Assembly (NCBI RefSeq): GCF_029319185.1 | Contig: NZ_CP119754.1 | Location: 4,712,001-4,776,000, forward strand | Direction of reading: 5' to 3' | Source of the DNA: Superficieibacter sp. HKU1 | GTDB taxonomy: Bacteria; Pseudomonadota; Gammaproteobacteria; Enterobacterales; Enterobacteriaceae | DNA length: 64,000 nucleotides | Shown: in pieces, positions 8,944-17,603 of the stretch | Numbering within the stretch: position 1 is the first letter of the stretch | How the letters are laid out: each line of letters begins with the position of its first letter | The notes under the pieces: generated by a model | Seen by the model: the letters and a program-made list of their open reading frames with translations, nothing else | Databases searched by the model: none | Told to the model about the DNA's origin: nothing | Made by a program: the position numbers and the translations under genes

Positions 8944-10199
8944 CCACTCCATTAGAACACGCCTGGGAACTCGCGAAACAGCGGTTCGCCGCTGTAGGGA
9001 TTAATGTCGAGGAGGCGCTGCGCCAGCTCGATCGCCTGCCCGTTTCCATGCACTGCTGGCAGGGCGATGACGTTGCCGGATTTGAAAATCCGGAAGGCAG
9101 CCTTACCGGCGGTATTCAGGCTACGGGGAATTATCCGGGCAAAGCGCGTAATGCTGCTGAACTGCGCGCCGATCTGGAACTGGCGTTTAGCCTGATCCCC
9201 GGACCGAAGCGTCTTAATCTGCATGCGATTTATCATGAAGCCGAAACGCCGGTCGCGCGTGACCAGATCAAGCCGGAACACTTTAAAAACTGGGTGGAGT
9301 GGGCCAAAGCCAACAAGCTGGGGCTGGATTTTAACCCGTCCTGCTTCTCCCATCCGCTGAGCGCCGATGGCTTTACGCTTTCGCATGCTAATCCTGAGAT
9401 TCGCCAGTTCTGGATCGATCACTGTAAGGCCAGCCGCCGCGTCTCCGCTTACTTTGGCGAACAGTTGGGTACGCCGTCGGTGATGAATATCTGGGTTCCT
9501 GACGGGATGAAAGACGTCACCGTTGATCGCCTCGCCCCGCGTCAGCGCCTGCTGGACGCGCTGGATGAGGTGATCAGCGAGAAGCTGGACCCGGCGCATC
9601 ATATTGATGCCGTAGAGAGCAAGCTGTTCGGTATCGGCGCAGAAAGCTATACCGTCGGCTCCAACGAGTTCTATATGGGGTACGCCACCAGCCGTCAGAC
9701 CGCGCTGTGTCTGGATGCTGGCCACTTCCATCCGACGGAGGTGATCTCCGACAAAATCTCCGCCGCCATGCTGTATGTGCCGCGCCTGCTGCTGCACGTC
9801 AGCCGTCCGGTCCGCTGGGACAGCGATCACGTGGTGCTGCTGGATGACGAAACCCAGGCCATCGCCAGCGAAATTATTCGTCATGACCTGTTTGACCGCG
9901 TGCATATCGGTCTCGACTTCTTTGATGCGTCCATTAACCGCATCGCCGCATGGGTGATCGGTACCCGCAATATGAAAAAAGCCCTGCTGCGCGCCCTGCT
10001 GGAGCCGACCGATCAGCTGCGTCAGCTTGAAGAAGCGGGTGATTACACCGCGCGTCTGGCGCTGCTGGAAGAACAAAAATCCCTGCCGTGGCAGGCGGTA
10101 TGGGAGATGTATTGCCAGCGTCACGATACGCCAGCCGGCAGTCAGTGGCTGGATAACGTGCGCGGGTATGAGAAAGAGATTTTACGCCAGCGCGGGTGA
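8940..10199 (+). CDS. rhaA: L-rhamnose isomerase
   Basis: 419 residues, the exact length of E. coli RhaA. Highly conserved blocks such as LPVSMHCWQGDDV, DFNPSCFSHP and LDAGHFHPTEV are present, including the metal-binding Glu/Asp/His positions. It converts L-rhamnose to L-rhamnulose with Mn2+/divalent metal. The ATG overlaps the rhaB stop (ATGA), so the two are translationally coupled. A cluster of REP elements separates it from rhaD, which may set the different expression of the 3' genes. Confidence 0.98.
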   Translation: MTTPLEHAWELAKQRFAAVGINVEEALRQLDRLPVSMHCWQGDDVAGFENPEGSLTGGIQATGNYPGKARNAAELRADLELAFSLIPGPKRLNLHAIYHEAETPVARDQIKPEHFKNWVEWAKANKLGLDFNPSCFSHPLSADGFTLSHANPEIRQFWIDHCKASRRVSAYFGEQLGTPSVMNIWVPDGMKDVTVDRLAPRQRLLDALDEVISEKLDPAHHIDAVESKLFGIGAESYTVGSNEFYMGYATSRQTALCLDAGHFHPTEVISDKISAAMLYVPRLLLHVSRPVRWDSDHVVLLDDETQAIASEIIRHDLFDRVHIGLDFFDASINRIAAWVIGTRNMKKALLRALLEPTDQLRQLEEAGDYTARLALLEEQKSLPWQAVWEMYCQRHDTPAGSQWLDNVRGYEKEILRQRG

Positions 10200-10205
10200 A
10201 CCCAT

Positions 10206-10355
10206 GCCGGATGGCGCTGCGCTTATCCGGCCTACAAATTCGCCCGACGTAACGGACAGGCTACCAGGCAAAACCGCAGGCCCGGTAAGCAAAACGCCAC
10301 CGGGCATGACAGCTCAACAGATAACCCATGCCCGGTAAGCAAAACGCGACCTGGC
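10206..10355. repeat. REP/BIME cluster between rhaA and rhaD
   Basis: One enteric REP (GCCGGATGGCGCTGCGCTTA..., 10206-10235) is followed by two inverted related copies built on GCCCGGTAAGCAAAACGC (about 10278-10308 and 10328-10355). They lie inside the rhamnose operon, where BIMEs commonly stabilise the upstream mRNA or cause partial termination. Confidence 0.85.
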
Positions 10356-10377
10356 ATTTTGAAGGAAAGTGAAGACG

Positions 10378-11208
10378 ATGCAGACCATTACCCATTCCTG
10401 GTTCGTCCAGGGCATGATCAAAGCCACCTCCGATGCCTGGCTGAAAGGCTGGGACGAGCGCAACGGCGGCAACCTGACGCTGCGTCTTGATGAGGCCGAC
10501 GTTGCGCCTTATCAGGCGGATTTCCACGCGCAACCGCGCTACATTGCGCTAAGCCAGCCGATGCCTTTGCTCGCCAATACCGCATTTATCGTGACCGGCT
10601 CCGGCAAATTCTTCCGCAACGTTCAGCTCGATCCAGCCGCCAGCCTTGGCGTGGTAAAAGTGGACAGCGACGGCGCGGGTTACCACATTCTCTGGGGACT
10701 TACCGACGACGCGGTGCCGACATCAGAATTACCGGCGCACTTCCTTTCCCACTGCGAGCGCATCAAGGCAACCAACGGTAAAGACCGGGTGATCATGCAC
10801 TGCCATGCCACCAACCTGATCGCCCTCACCTATGTGCTGGAAAATGACAGCGCGCTGATCACCCGCAAGCTGTGGGAAGGCAGCACCGAATGTCTGGTGG
10901 TCTTCCCGGACGGCGTTGGCATTCTGCCGTGGATGGTGCCGGGCACCGATGAGATCGGCCAGGCGACGGCGCGGGATATGCAGCAGCATTCGCTGGTGCT
11001 GTGGCCTTTCCACGGCGTGTTCGGCAGCGGCCCGACGCTGGATGAAACCTTCGGCCTGATCGATACCGCTGAAAAATCCGCCGAGGTGCTGGTGAAAGTG
11101 ATTTCCATGGGCGGCATGAAACAGACTATCACCCGTGAAGAGTTAATCGCCCTCGGCAAACGCTTTGGCGTTACCCCGATGGCAAGCGCATTAGAACTGT
11201 ACGCTTAA
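10378..11208 (+). CDS. rhaD: L-rhamnulose-1-phosphate aldolase
   Basis: 276 residues from ATG 10378 (MQTITHSWFVQG), with a GGAAAG Shine-Dalgarno; three upstream codons are also open. It is a class II aldolase: GNGG..., HCHATNL and the later FHGVFGSG block supply zinc ligands and phosphate contacts. It cleaves rhamnulose-1-phosphate to dihydroxyacetone phosphate and L-lactaldehyde. The following gene reduces the lactaldehyde. Confidence 0.98.
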   Translation: MQTITHSWFVQGMIKATSDAWLKGWDERNGGNLTLRLDEADVAPYQADFHAQPRYIALSQPMPLLANTAFIVTGSGKFFRNVQLDPAASLGVVKVDSDGAGYHILWGLTDDAVPTSELPAHFLSHCERIKATNGKDRVIMHCHATNLIALTYVLENDSALITRKLWEGSTECLVVFPDGVGILPWMVPGTDEIGQATARDMQQHSLVLWPFHGVFGSGPTLDETFGLIDTAEKSAEVLVKVISMGGMKQTITREELIALGKRFGVTPMASALELYA

Positions 11209-11338
11209 TCGCACTGCGCCCCGTTTATTCAGACGGGGCCATTACTACACACATAACATCATTCAAGCTGCATTAAGGCATAAGTTCGTGATGAGGGTGA
11301 ACCCGGCAGCCTGAAGGATGTCATTAAGGAGAATGATC

Positions 11339-12487
11339 ATGAGCTTTATGTTGGCACTTCCGAAAATCAGCCTGCACGGCGCAGGTGCCATTAGCAGTAT
11401 GGTAAACCTGGTTGCGGACAAACAGTGGGGCAAGGCGCTGATCGTCACCGATGGTCAGCTGGTCAAACTCGGCCTGCTGGACAGCCTGTTTACCGCGCTG
11501 GACGCGCATCAGATGTCGTACCATCTGTTTGATGAAGTTTTCCCCAATCCCACCGAAGCGCTGGTACAAAAGGGCTACGCTGCGTATCAGGATGCGCAAT
11601 GCGATTACCTGATTGCCTTCGGCGGCGGTAGCCCGATTGATACCGCAAAAGCGATAAAAATTCTGACCGCCAACCCTGCGCCATCGACCGCTTACTCCGG
11701 CGTCGGTAAAGTCAAAAACGCGGGCGTGCCGCTGGTGGCGATCAATACCACCGCCGGGACCGCCGCTGAGATGACCAGCAACGCGGTGATCATCAACAGC
11801 GAGCGTCAGGTAAAAGAGGTCATTATCGATCCGAATATTATTCCGGATATTGCGGTCGATGACGCCAGCGTGATGCTGGAAATTCCGGCCTCCGTCACGG
11901 CGGCCACCGGCATGGATGCGCTGACGCACGCGGTAGAAGCCTATGTTTCGGTCGGTGCGCACCCGCTGACCGATGCCAACGCGCTGGAATCGATCCGTCT
12001 GATTACGCAGTGGCTGCCGAAAGCGGTCGACAACGGCCACGATCTGGAGGCCCGCGAGCAGATGGCGTTCGGTCAGTATCTCGCTGGCATGGCCTTTAAC
12101 AGCGCGGGTCTCGGCCTGGTTCATGCCCTGGCACATCAGCCGGGTGCAACGCATAACCTGCCGCACGGCGTCTGTAATGCCATTCTTTTACCGATTATCG
12201 AAAACTTTAACCGCCCGAACGCCGTGGCCCGCTTTGCCCGCGTCGCACAGGCCATGGGCGTGGACACGCGCGATATGAGTGAGGAGGCCGCCAGCAAGGA
12301 AGCGATCAACGCTATTCGCGCTCTGAGCGCTCGCGTCGGTATTCCGTCCGGCTTCAGCAAACTCGGGGTCACCAAAGCGGATATCGAAGGCTGGCTGGAC
12401 AAAGCCCTCGCCGATCCGTGCGCGCCCTGCAACCCGCGCAGTGCCACCCGCGACGAGGTCCGCGAGCTGTATCTGGAGGCATTATGA
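11339..12487 (+). CDS. fucO: L-lactaldehyde reductase (FucO-like iron-dependent alcohol dehydrogenase) in the rha operon
   Basis: 382 residues from ATG 11339, chosen because AAGGAG lies 7 bases upstream; ATGs at 11318 and 11333 are alternatives. The NAD-binding GGGSPIDTAKAI and the metal-site blocks (TAGTAAEMT, HALAHQPGATHNLPHG) mark an iron-containing group III dehydrogenase. It would reduce L-lactaldehyde from RhaD to 1,2-propanediol under anaerobic conditions. E. coli K-12 has no such gene between rhaD and rhaM and relies on fucO of the fucose locus; Salmonella-like enterics carry one here. Its stop overlaps the rhaM ATG. Confidence 0.9.
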   Translation: MSFMLALPKISLHGAGAISSMVNLVADKQWGKALIVTDGQLVKLGLLDSLFTALDAHQMSYHLFDEVFPNPTEALVQKGYAAYQDAQCDYLIAFGGGSPIDTAKAIKILTANPAPSTAYSGVGKVKNAGVPLVAINTTAGTAAEMTSNAVIINSERQVKEVIIDPNIIPDIAVDDASVMLEIPASVTAATGMDALTHAVEAYVSVGAHPLTDANALESIRLITQWLPKAVDNGHDLEAREQMAFGQYLAGMAFNSAGLGLVHALAHQPGATHNLPHGVCNAILLPIIENFNRPNAVARFARVAQAMGVDTRDMSEEAASKEAINAIRALSARVGIPSGFSKLGVTKADIEGWLDKALADPCAPCNPRSATRDEVRELYLEAL

Positions 12488-12798
12488 TCCGCAAAGCCTT
12501 TGTGATGCAGGTCAATGCTGACGCGCATGAAGAGTACCAGCGCCGTCACAACCCCATCTGGCCCGAGCTGGAAGCGACACTGAAGGCGCACGGCGCACAC
12601 CACTATGCCATCTGGCTCGATAAAGAACGCAACCTGCTGTTTGCGACGGTCGACATTGAGTCGGAAGAGCGCTGGGATGCGGTTGCCGAAACGGAAATCT
12701 GCCAGCGCTGGTGGAAGCATATGCGTGACGTGATGCCCGCCAACGCGGACAACAGCCCGGTGAGTAGCGAGTTGAGAAACGTGTTTTATCTGGCTTGA
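12484..12798 (+). CDS. rhaM: L-rhamnose mutarotase
   Basis: 104 residues, the same length as E. coli RhaM. MIRKAFVMQVN, RRHNPIWPELE, ICQRWWKHM and DNSPVSSEL are the conserved blocks; His22 and Trp-rich ends form the active site. It interconverts alpha and beta rhamnose. The ATG overlaps the fucO stop (ATGA) and the gene closes the operon, followed by REP elements and a strong bidirectional terminator. Confidence 0.97.
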   Translation: MIRKAFVMQVNADAHEEYQRRHNPIWPELEATLKAHGAHHYAIWLDKERNLLFATVDIESEERWDAVAETEICQRWWKHMRDVMPANADNSPVSSELRNVFYLA

Positions 12799-12813
12799 TC
12801 TCGCTGTACATGT

Positions 12814-12910
12814 GCCGGGTGGCGGCTTCGCCTTACCCGGCCTACGAAAACCATCAACATCAATAAGTTATACGTAACCACAGGCCCGTGCAAGCGAAGC
12901 GCTGCCGGGC
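12814..12910. repeat. two REP elements after rhaM
   Basis: A direct REP (GCCGGGTGGCGGCTTCGCCT..., 12814-12845) and an inverted one (AGGCCCGTGCAAGCGAAGCG..., 12882-12910) fill the gap after the rhamnose operon. Confidence 0.85.
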
Positions 12911-12944
12911 AACGCCATCAGCACATTCGTTGCCAGACACCCAT

Positions 12945-12974
12945 AAAAAAACGCCTGACATTCAGGCGTTTTTT
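12945..12974. terminator. bidirectional intrinsic terminator between rhaM and the porin gene
   Basis: Perfect stem AACGCCTGA / TCAGGCGTT with a 3-base loop (CAT), flanked by six or seven A on the left and T on the right, so it serves both convergent units. Confidence 0.92.
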
Positions 12975-12988
12975 CTGCTTTAACCAAC

Positions 12989-14389
12989 TCAGAAGTAGTA
13001 TTTGAAGCGGACGCGCGCGCCGTAGCGATCGTCGTCGGTGGAAATCTCTTCGCTGCTCTGGATTTTAGAGTAGTACGCGCCCAGATAGATATTGAAGTTC
13101 TGCATATCCATCACGTTCGGGATCAGGTACGACGCATGAACGGTGTGAATATCATAGGTGCCTTCATCGGTGATCCAGCAGTCGTTGTCACACACAACGC
13201 CGCTGAAGTCGTCGATTTTGTTATGCGCGTAGATATAACCCAGCTCGAAGTTTCTCCACGTAACGTTGGTGGCGGCAGTGAAGTCCTGCTCGCTGTCGGC
13301 ATCCATATACGCGGTGTTCACGTTCCAGAGAACGCCATCAAACGGATCGGCTTTCTGGCCGTTCCAGGTCATCGTAAAGCCGTAACCGGTACGGTCGGAC
13401 TGATCGACAAGATCGCCTCTGTTGTTGTAATAACCATAGGCGTTATTAACAACGTTCGACTCCATAGCGGCAGATAACGTCAGTTTATCCGTGGCTGACC
13501 AGGAAACGACCGGACGCAGGTAGACGACGTTTTTCTCTTTCGTCATTTCGCGGCCATGATAGCTACTTCCATCGACGCCCTGGACGTTACCGCTGTCGGC
13601 ATACAGCGTTGAACCATCTTCAATCAGGGAGTTCAGCTCGAAATACCAGTCATCGATCTGTTTGCTCAGCAGGAAGTTACCACCGGCATCCGAACGACCA
13701 CGGCCTTCTTTCATCATGTAGATGTAGCCCTGACCATCGGAGTACAGATCGTTCGCGGTATTACCGGAATGCTCAACAAAGGTATCATTGTTAAGCGGGA
13801 ACATATCGAAAGCTTCGAAGCGACCAACTTTAACTCTCCAGTCGTTTTCCTGACCGAAGTGGAAATAGGCATCATCAAGGTTCATGGAACCATACATATC
13901 AGCCAGCGGCTGAATGGAGAACCCCGCGAAACGACCGTCATCCAGTTTACGCATACCGTCGAAGCCGATCAGGATACGACCGTCCATATCCCACTGTTCA
14001 GTGGTATGATCTTCATTGAGTTTCGTCAGCGTGCCGCGGCGGCTTTCGCCGTCCATATTAAATTCGACGTCGCCATAAATTTTAAGATCGCCATAACCCG
14101 TCAACAACAGATTAGGCGTAGAAGCATTCTTTTTGGTTTCTGCCGCAGGCGTTTGACCATTCACCGGGGTATTTCCCTGCGCAGCTTTAATTTCTTTGAT
14201 TTCAGCGGCTTGCTTTACTTGCAGTTCCTGGACTTTATTCTCGGCCTGCGCAGCGCGGTTCTCTGCCGCTTCCAGCCGTGCTTCCATCTGTTCTAAACGC
14301 TGTTCCAGAGTCATACGTTGGGTTTTGGCAAACCCGGTATTCGCAACCATCAATAGTCCTATTGTGATTGCAAGCGTTGTTTTCTTCAT
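12989..14389 (-). CDS. RafY-type outer-membrane glycoporin
   Basis: 466 residues from ATG 14389 (AAGGA about 10 bases upstream; an ATG three codons earlier is too close to it). A signal peptide (MKKTTLAITIGLLMVANTGF) is followed by a coiled-coil stretch (residues about 25-70, MTLEQRLEQMEARLEAAENR) and a beta-rich barrel ending in aromatic FKYYF. Coiled coil plus barrel and length fit the RafY glycoporins (about 464), with ScrY as a more distant analogue. It should pass oligosaccharides through the outer membrane. It is divergent from a GH4 glycosidase/EIIC operon, which may give its physiological sugar; rafAB lies 4 kb away. Confidence 0.85.
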   Translation of the reverse strand: MKKTTLAITIGLLMVANTGFAKTQRMTLEQRLEQMEARLEAAENRAAQAENKVQELQVKQAAEIKEIKAAQGNTPVNGQTPAAETKKNASTPNLLLTGYGDLKIYGDVEFNMDGESRRGTLTKLNEDHTTEQWDMDGRILIGFDGMRKLDDGRFAGFSIQPLADMYGSMNLDDAYFHFGQENDWRVKVGRFEAFDMFPLNNDTFVEHSGNTANDLYSDGQGYIYMMKEGRGRSDAGGNFLLSKQIDDWYFELNSLIEDGSTLYADSGNVQGVDGSSYHGREMTKEKNVVYLRPVVSWSATDKLTLSAAMESNVVNNAYGYYNNRGDLVDQSDRTGYGFTMTWNGQKADPFDGVLWNVNTAYMDADSEQDFTAATNVTWRNFELGYIYAHNKIDDFSGVVCDNDCWITDEGTYDIHTVHASYLIPNVMDMQNFNIYLGAYYSKIQSSEEISTDDDRYGARVRFKYYF

Positions 14390-14838
14390 TATTACCATTC
14401 CTTTTCAATGATCTATTAATTCTTAAAATCCATATTTGTGCGTCGATATATATTTTTGGCGAATAGTATTTTTATAATTTACCTAATTAATTGAAAGCGT
14501 ATAAAGGGTTTCTGGAAGAAACCAAACCCATCAAATAATAGGTGCAACCCAACGCAGGCCACGGCAGAGTATTATCAAGATCACTTCAAGTAAATATTCT
14601 AAAATACGAGAACGTGAGCAAGCTAACATTATTTAGCGAAATAAAATTGAACTATAAACACAGAGTATATATTAGTAAAAATTAGTCATTTGATGAATGT
14701 ATTGTTATTTAACCCCTCGTATTCACTGCATTTTTATGTCTCTTAAAATTTGTGAGCTACCTCGCTATTTGCCTGCTAATGGATTGGTATATTTTTGCCA
14801 AATCTGGCATATGCCAGTTTAAATAAATACGAGGGCAC
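14390..14838. promoter_or_regulatory. divergent control region between porin and GH4/EIIC operon with three palindromes
   Basis: A 450-base AT-rich gap without a gene. Palindromes: GGTTTCT-GGA-AGAAACC (14507-14523), TTGGTATATTTTTGCCAA (14784-14801, imperfect) and the perfect CTGGCATATGCCAG (14804-14817). The last two lie just before the GH4 gene and are candidate operators for the downstream GntR/UTRA regulator. No promoter was assigned with confidence. Confidence 0.5.
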
Positions 14839-16149
14839 ATGAAAAAGTTAAAAGTAGTCACGATTGGTGGTGGTTCAGGCTATACCCCGGAACTGATTGA
14901 TGGTTTTATCCGGCGGCATGCCGATCTTCCCGTCACGGAATACTGGCTGGTCGATGTTGACGCCGGTCGGGAAAAACTGGAGATTGTGGGCCAGCTGGCG
15001 CAACGGATGGTGAAAAAAGCGGGCATTCCAATGACGGTTCACCTGACCACCGACCGCCGGGAAGCGCTCAAAGAGGCAGATTTTGTCACGACGCAAATCC
15101 GCGTAGGCCAGTTAGCGGCTCGCATCAACGATGAAAAAATCCCGCTGAAATATGGCGTATTGGGCCAGGAAACCACCGGACCGGGCGGCTTTATGAAAGC
15201 CCAGCGTACCATTCCGGTTTTGCTGGATATTTGTAAGGACATGGAGGAACTGTGCCCTGACGCCTGGATGATCAACTTTACGAATCCGGCAGGCATTGTG
15301 ACCGAAGCCATCGCCAAATACAGCCCTATCAAATCGCTGGGGATTTGTAGCGGTGCCAATAACATGATGATGGACATCGCCAAAGCTTACGGCGTTGAGC
15401 GCAGCGCGGTTACCGCCCGCGTAATGGGCCTGAACCATCTTATTTTTGCCGATCGCATTCTCCTGAACGGCAACGATACGACCGCCGATTTTATTGAAAA
15501 ACTAGCCCAGGGTACGGGCACCAATAAGCTCAAAAATGTGCCGGATGTTGGCCTGCCGCCCGAGTTTATCCGTGCGCTGAATCTCTATCCGCTCTCTTAC
15601 CTGAAGTATTTTTACCTGAACCGGGAAATGGTAGAGCACGAACTGGACGATCAGAAAAACGGCGGCACGCGCGGCGAGCGCTCGCTGGAAATTGAGCACT
15701 CCCTGCTGGAACTGTACAAAAATCCCGAGCTGTGCGAAAAACCGGCCGAACTCTCCAGCCGTGGCGGTGCGTTGTACTCCGATACCGCGTGCTCAATCAT
15801 CAGTTCAATCTATAACAACAAACACGAAGTGCATGTCGTTAACGTACCGAACCAGGGAACCACACCCGACTTGCCTGACGATGCAGTGATTGAAACCAGC
15901 GCGGTTATTAATAAACTGGGCGCTCACCCGCTGGCTTATGGTCGTCTGCCCGTGCGTATTCGTGGATTGATTCAGAGCGTAAAAGCGTTTGAGGAGCTGA
16001 CGGTCGAGGCGGCAATAACCGGCGACACCCGCATCGCGCTACTGGCACTGGTTAATCACCCCCTCGTACCGTCAGTTGACGTCGCACAGCAAATTCTTAA
16101 CGACTATCTGGCGGCAAACCGTGATTTTCTGCCGCAGTACGCTTTCTGA
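14839..16149 (+). CDS. GH4 6-phospho-beta-glucosidase-type glycosidase
   Basis: 436 residues. The N-terminal VVTIGGGSGYTPELIDG is the NAD-binding loop of family GH4, followed by GLGQE-like VLGQETTGPGG and FTNPAGIVTEA. GH4 enzymes use NAD+ and Mn2+ to hydrolyse 6-phospho-glycosides by an oxidation-elimination route (CelF/ChbF, LicH). The metal Cys is kept, but the usual C-N-x-P block reads ICSGANNMMM here, and the later metal His motif is GLNHLIF. With the following EIIC it would cleave the phosphorylated disaccharide imported by the PTS. RBS: GAGGG about 5 bases upstream. Exact linkage specificity cannot be told. Confidence 0.9.
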   Translation: MKKLKVVTIGGGSGYTPELIDGFIRRHADLPVTEYWLVDVDAGREKLEIVGQLAQRMVKKAGIPMTVHLTTDRREALKEADFVTTQIRVGQLAARINDEKIPLKYGVLGQETTGPGGFMKAQRTIPVLLDICKDMEELCPDAWMINFTNPAGIVTEAIAKYSPIKSLGICSGANNMMMDIAKAYGVERSAVTARVMGLNHLIFADRILLNGNDTTADFIEKLAQGTGTNKLKNVPDVGLPPEFIRALNLYPLSYLKYFYLNREMVEHELDDQKNGGTRGERSLEIEHSLLELYKNPELCEKPAELSSRGGALYSDTACSIISSIYNNKHEVHVVNVPNQGTTPDLPDDAVIETSAVINKLGAHPLAYGRLPVRIRGLIQSVKAFEELTVEAAITGDTRIALLALVNHPLVPSVDVAQQILNDYLAANRDFLPQYAF

Positions 16150-16186
16150 GCCGGCCGCAGAATATCTCATAAAAGGGATTTTTTTT

Positions 16187-17440
16187 ATGCAAAAGTTTCT
16201 GGAAAACAAACTGTTACCCATTTTGATGCGGGTGGGTAATAACGTCATTATGGTCGCGATACGTGACGGGATCTCGTTTACCCTGCCCTTTATTATTGCA
16301 GGCAGCGTGTTCCTGATTATTGCCAACTTGCCCATCCCCGGATGGAGCGAGTTTCTCGGGCCGTATGCCGAAATGCTTAGCGTGCCGGTACAGGCCACCT
16401 TTGGCGCGATTGGTCTGATTGCGGCGATTGGCATCAGTTACAATCTGGCGAAATATTACAAGCTGGACTGCCTGAGCTGCTGCTGTATTACGGTGGCGGT
16501 TTTCCTGCTCGCCCAGCTTGATGATACCCATAAAATCAACGTCAATAACTTCGGTGCTGCCGGGTTATTTTCGGCGATTATTTTATCGGTCATCACGGTC
16601 TATATCGTCCGCTTTTTCGTGGAAAAGAAGATTTATATCCGCCTGCCGGACAGCGTTCCGCCAGCGGTGCTTCAGTCTTTTATCAGTCTGGCACCGGCAA
16701 TGGCCTGCCTGACGTTAATATGGCTGGTGCGGGTGGTATTTAATTTTGATATCAACGCCTTTTTCACGCTGATCTTAAGCCCGCTGGTTATGGGCCTGGA
16801 TACGCTGCCGGGAATACTCATTCTGGTGGCACTGATCTCACTGCTGTGGAGCTGCGGTATTCACGGAACTAACGTTCTCTCCGGCATTACCAGCCCGATA
16901 TTCCTCAAGTTTATTGCTGAAAACACCGAGGCTTATCTGCAACATCAGCCGGTGCCGCACATTACTGCTGAAGGGTTTTATAACTTCTTCATCTGCTCCG
17001 GAGGATCTGGCGCAACGATGGGACTGGTGCTGGCGATGCTTTTATCCAAAAGCCGCTATTACAAATCGCTGGGACGCATCTCCATTGGCCCGGCCATCTT
17101 TTGTATTAATGAACCGGTGATGTTTGGCGTGCCGATGGTCTTCAACCCGATCATGATGCTGCCATTGATCCTGACGCCAATGGTCATTTGCACCTGCTCA
17201 TATCTGCTGATGCAGTTTGGCATTATTGGTCGCCCGGTATTCCAGATCCCCTGGACTATGCCACCGATCCTTAATGGCTACTTTGCCACCGGCGGGAATA
17301 TTCCGGCCGCCATCTGGTCTGGCTGTATGGTGATTATCTCAACGGTCATGTACTACCCCTTCTTCCGTATCCTCGAGCGTAAGCAACTGGTTACTGAGAA
17401 AGAAGAAGAAGCGGCCGCTTTAGCCAGCGCCGGGGCGTAA
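16187..17440 (+). CDS. PTS lactose/cellobiose-family EIIC permease
   Basis: 417 residues from ATG 16187, with AAAAGGGA ahead of it; the open frame upstream lies in the GH4 gene. About ten membrane segments and the family block CINEPVMFGVPMVFNP, with HGTNV earlier, identify a CelB/ChbC-type EIIC. It brings in a beta-glucoside-like disaccharide with phosphorylation. The locus has no EIIA or EIIB of this family, so those must be supplied from elsewhere (for example a chb/cel operon). It is 37 bases after the GH4 gene and followed by one REP. Confidence 0.92.
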   Translation: MQKFLENKLLPILMRVGNNVIMVAIRDGISFTLPFIIAGSVFLIIANLPIPGWSEFLGPYAEMLSVPVQATFGAIGLIAAIGISYNLAKYYKLDCLSCCCITVAVFLLAQLDDTHKINVNNFGAAGLFSAIILSVITVYIVRFFVEKKIYIRLPDSVPPAVLQSFISLAPAMACLTLIWLVRVVFNFDINAFFTLILSPLVMGLDTLPGILILVALISLLWSCGIHGTNVLSGITSPIFLKFIAENTEAYLQHQPVPHITAEGFYNFFICSGGSGATMGLVLAMLLSKSRYYKSLGRISIGPAIFCINEPVMFGVPMVFNPIMMLPLILTPMVICTCSYLLMQFGIIGRPVFQIPWTMPPILNGYFATGGNIPAAIWSGCMVIISTVMYYPFFRILERKQLVTEKEEEAAALASAGA

Positions 17441-17459
17441 TTTTTCTCTGTTCTATTCT

Positions 17460-17490
17460 GCCGGGTGGCGCTTCGCTTACCCGGCCTACC
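17460..17490. repeat. REP element after the EIIC gene
   Basis: GCCGGGTGGCGCTTCGCTTA followed by CCCGGCCTACC: a single enteric REP that can form a stem between EIIC and the GntR regulator. Confidence 0.85.
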
Positions 17491-17603
17491 TTTAATTTCA
17501 ATTAGTTAACCATTAACTCACCTCAGATGTGATGCGCTTTTGATTTCCGGCCACAACGTTAATGTTACACTAGCTCTCTTTTTCTTTATCAAGATTCGGC
17601 ACG

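Noticed and set aside
8952..10124. 390-codon minus-strand frame opposite rhaA
   Set aside because: Complete overlap with rhaA; no ribosome site or family match.
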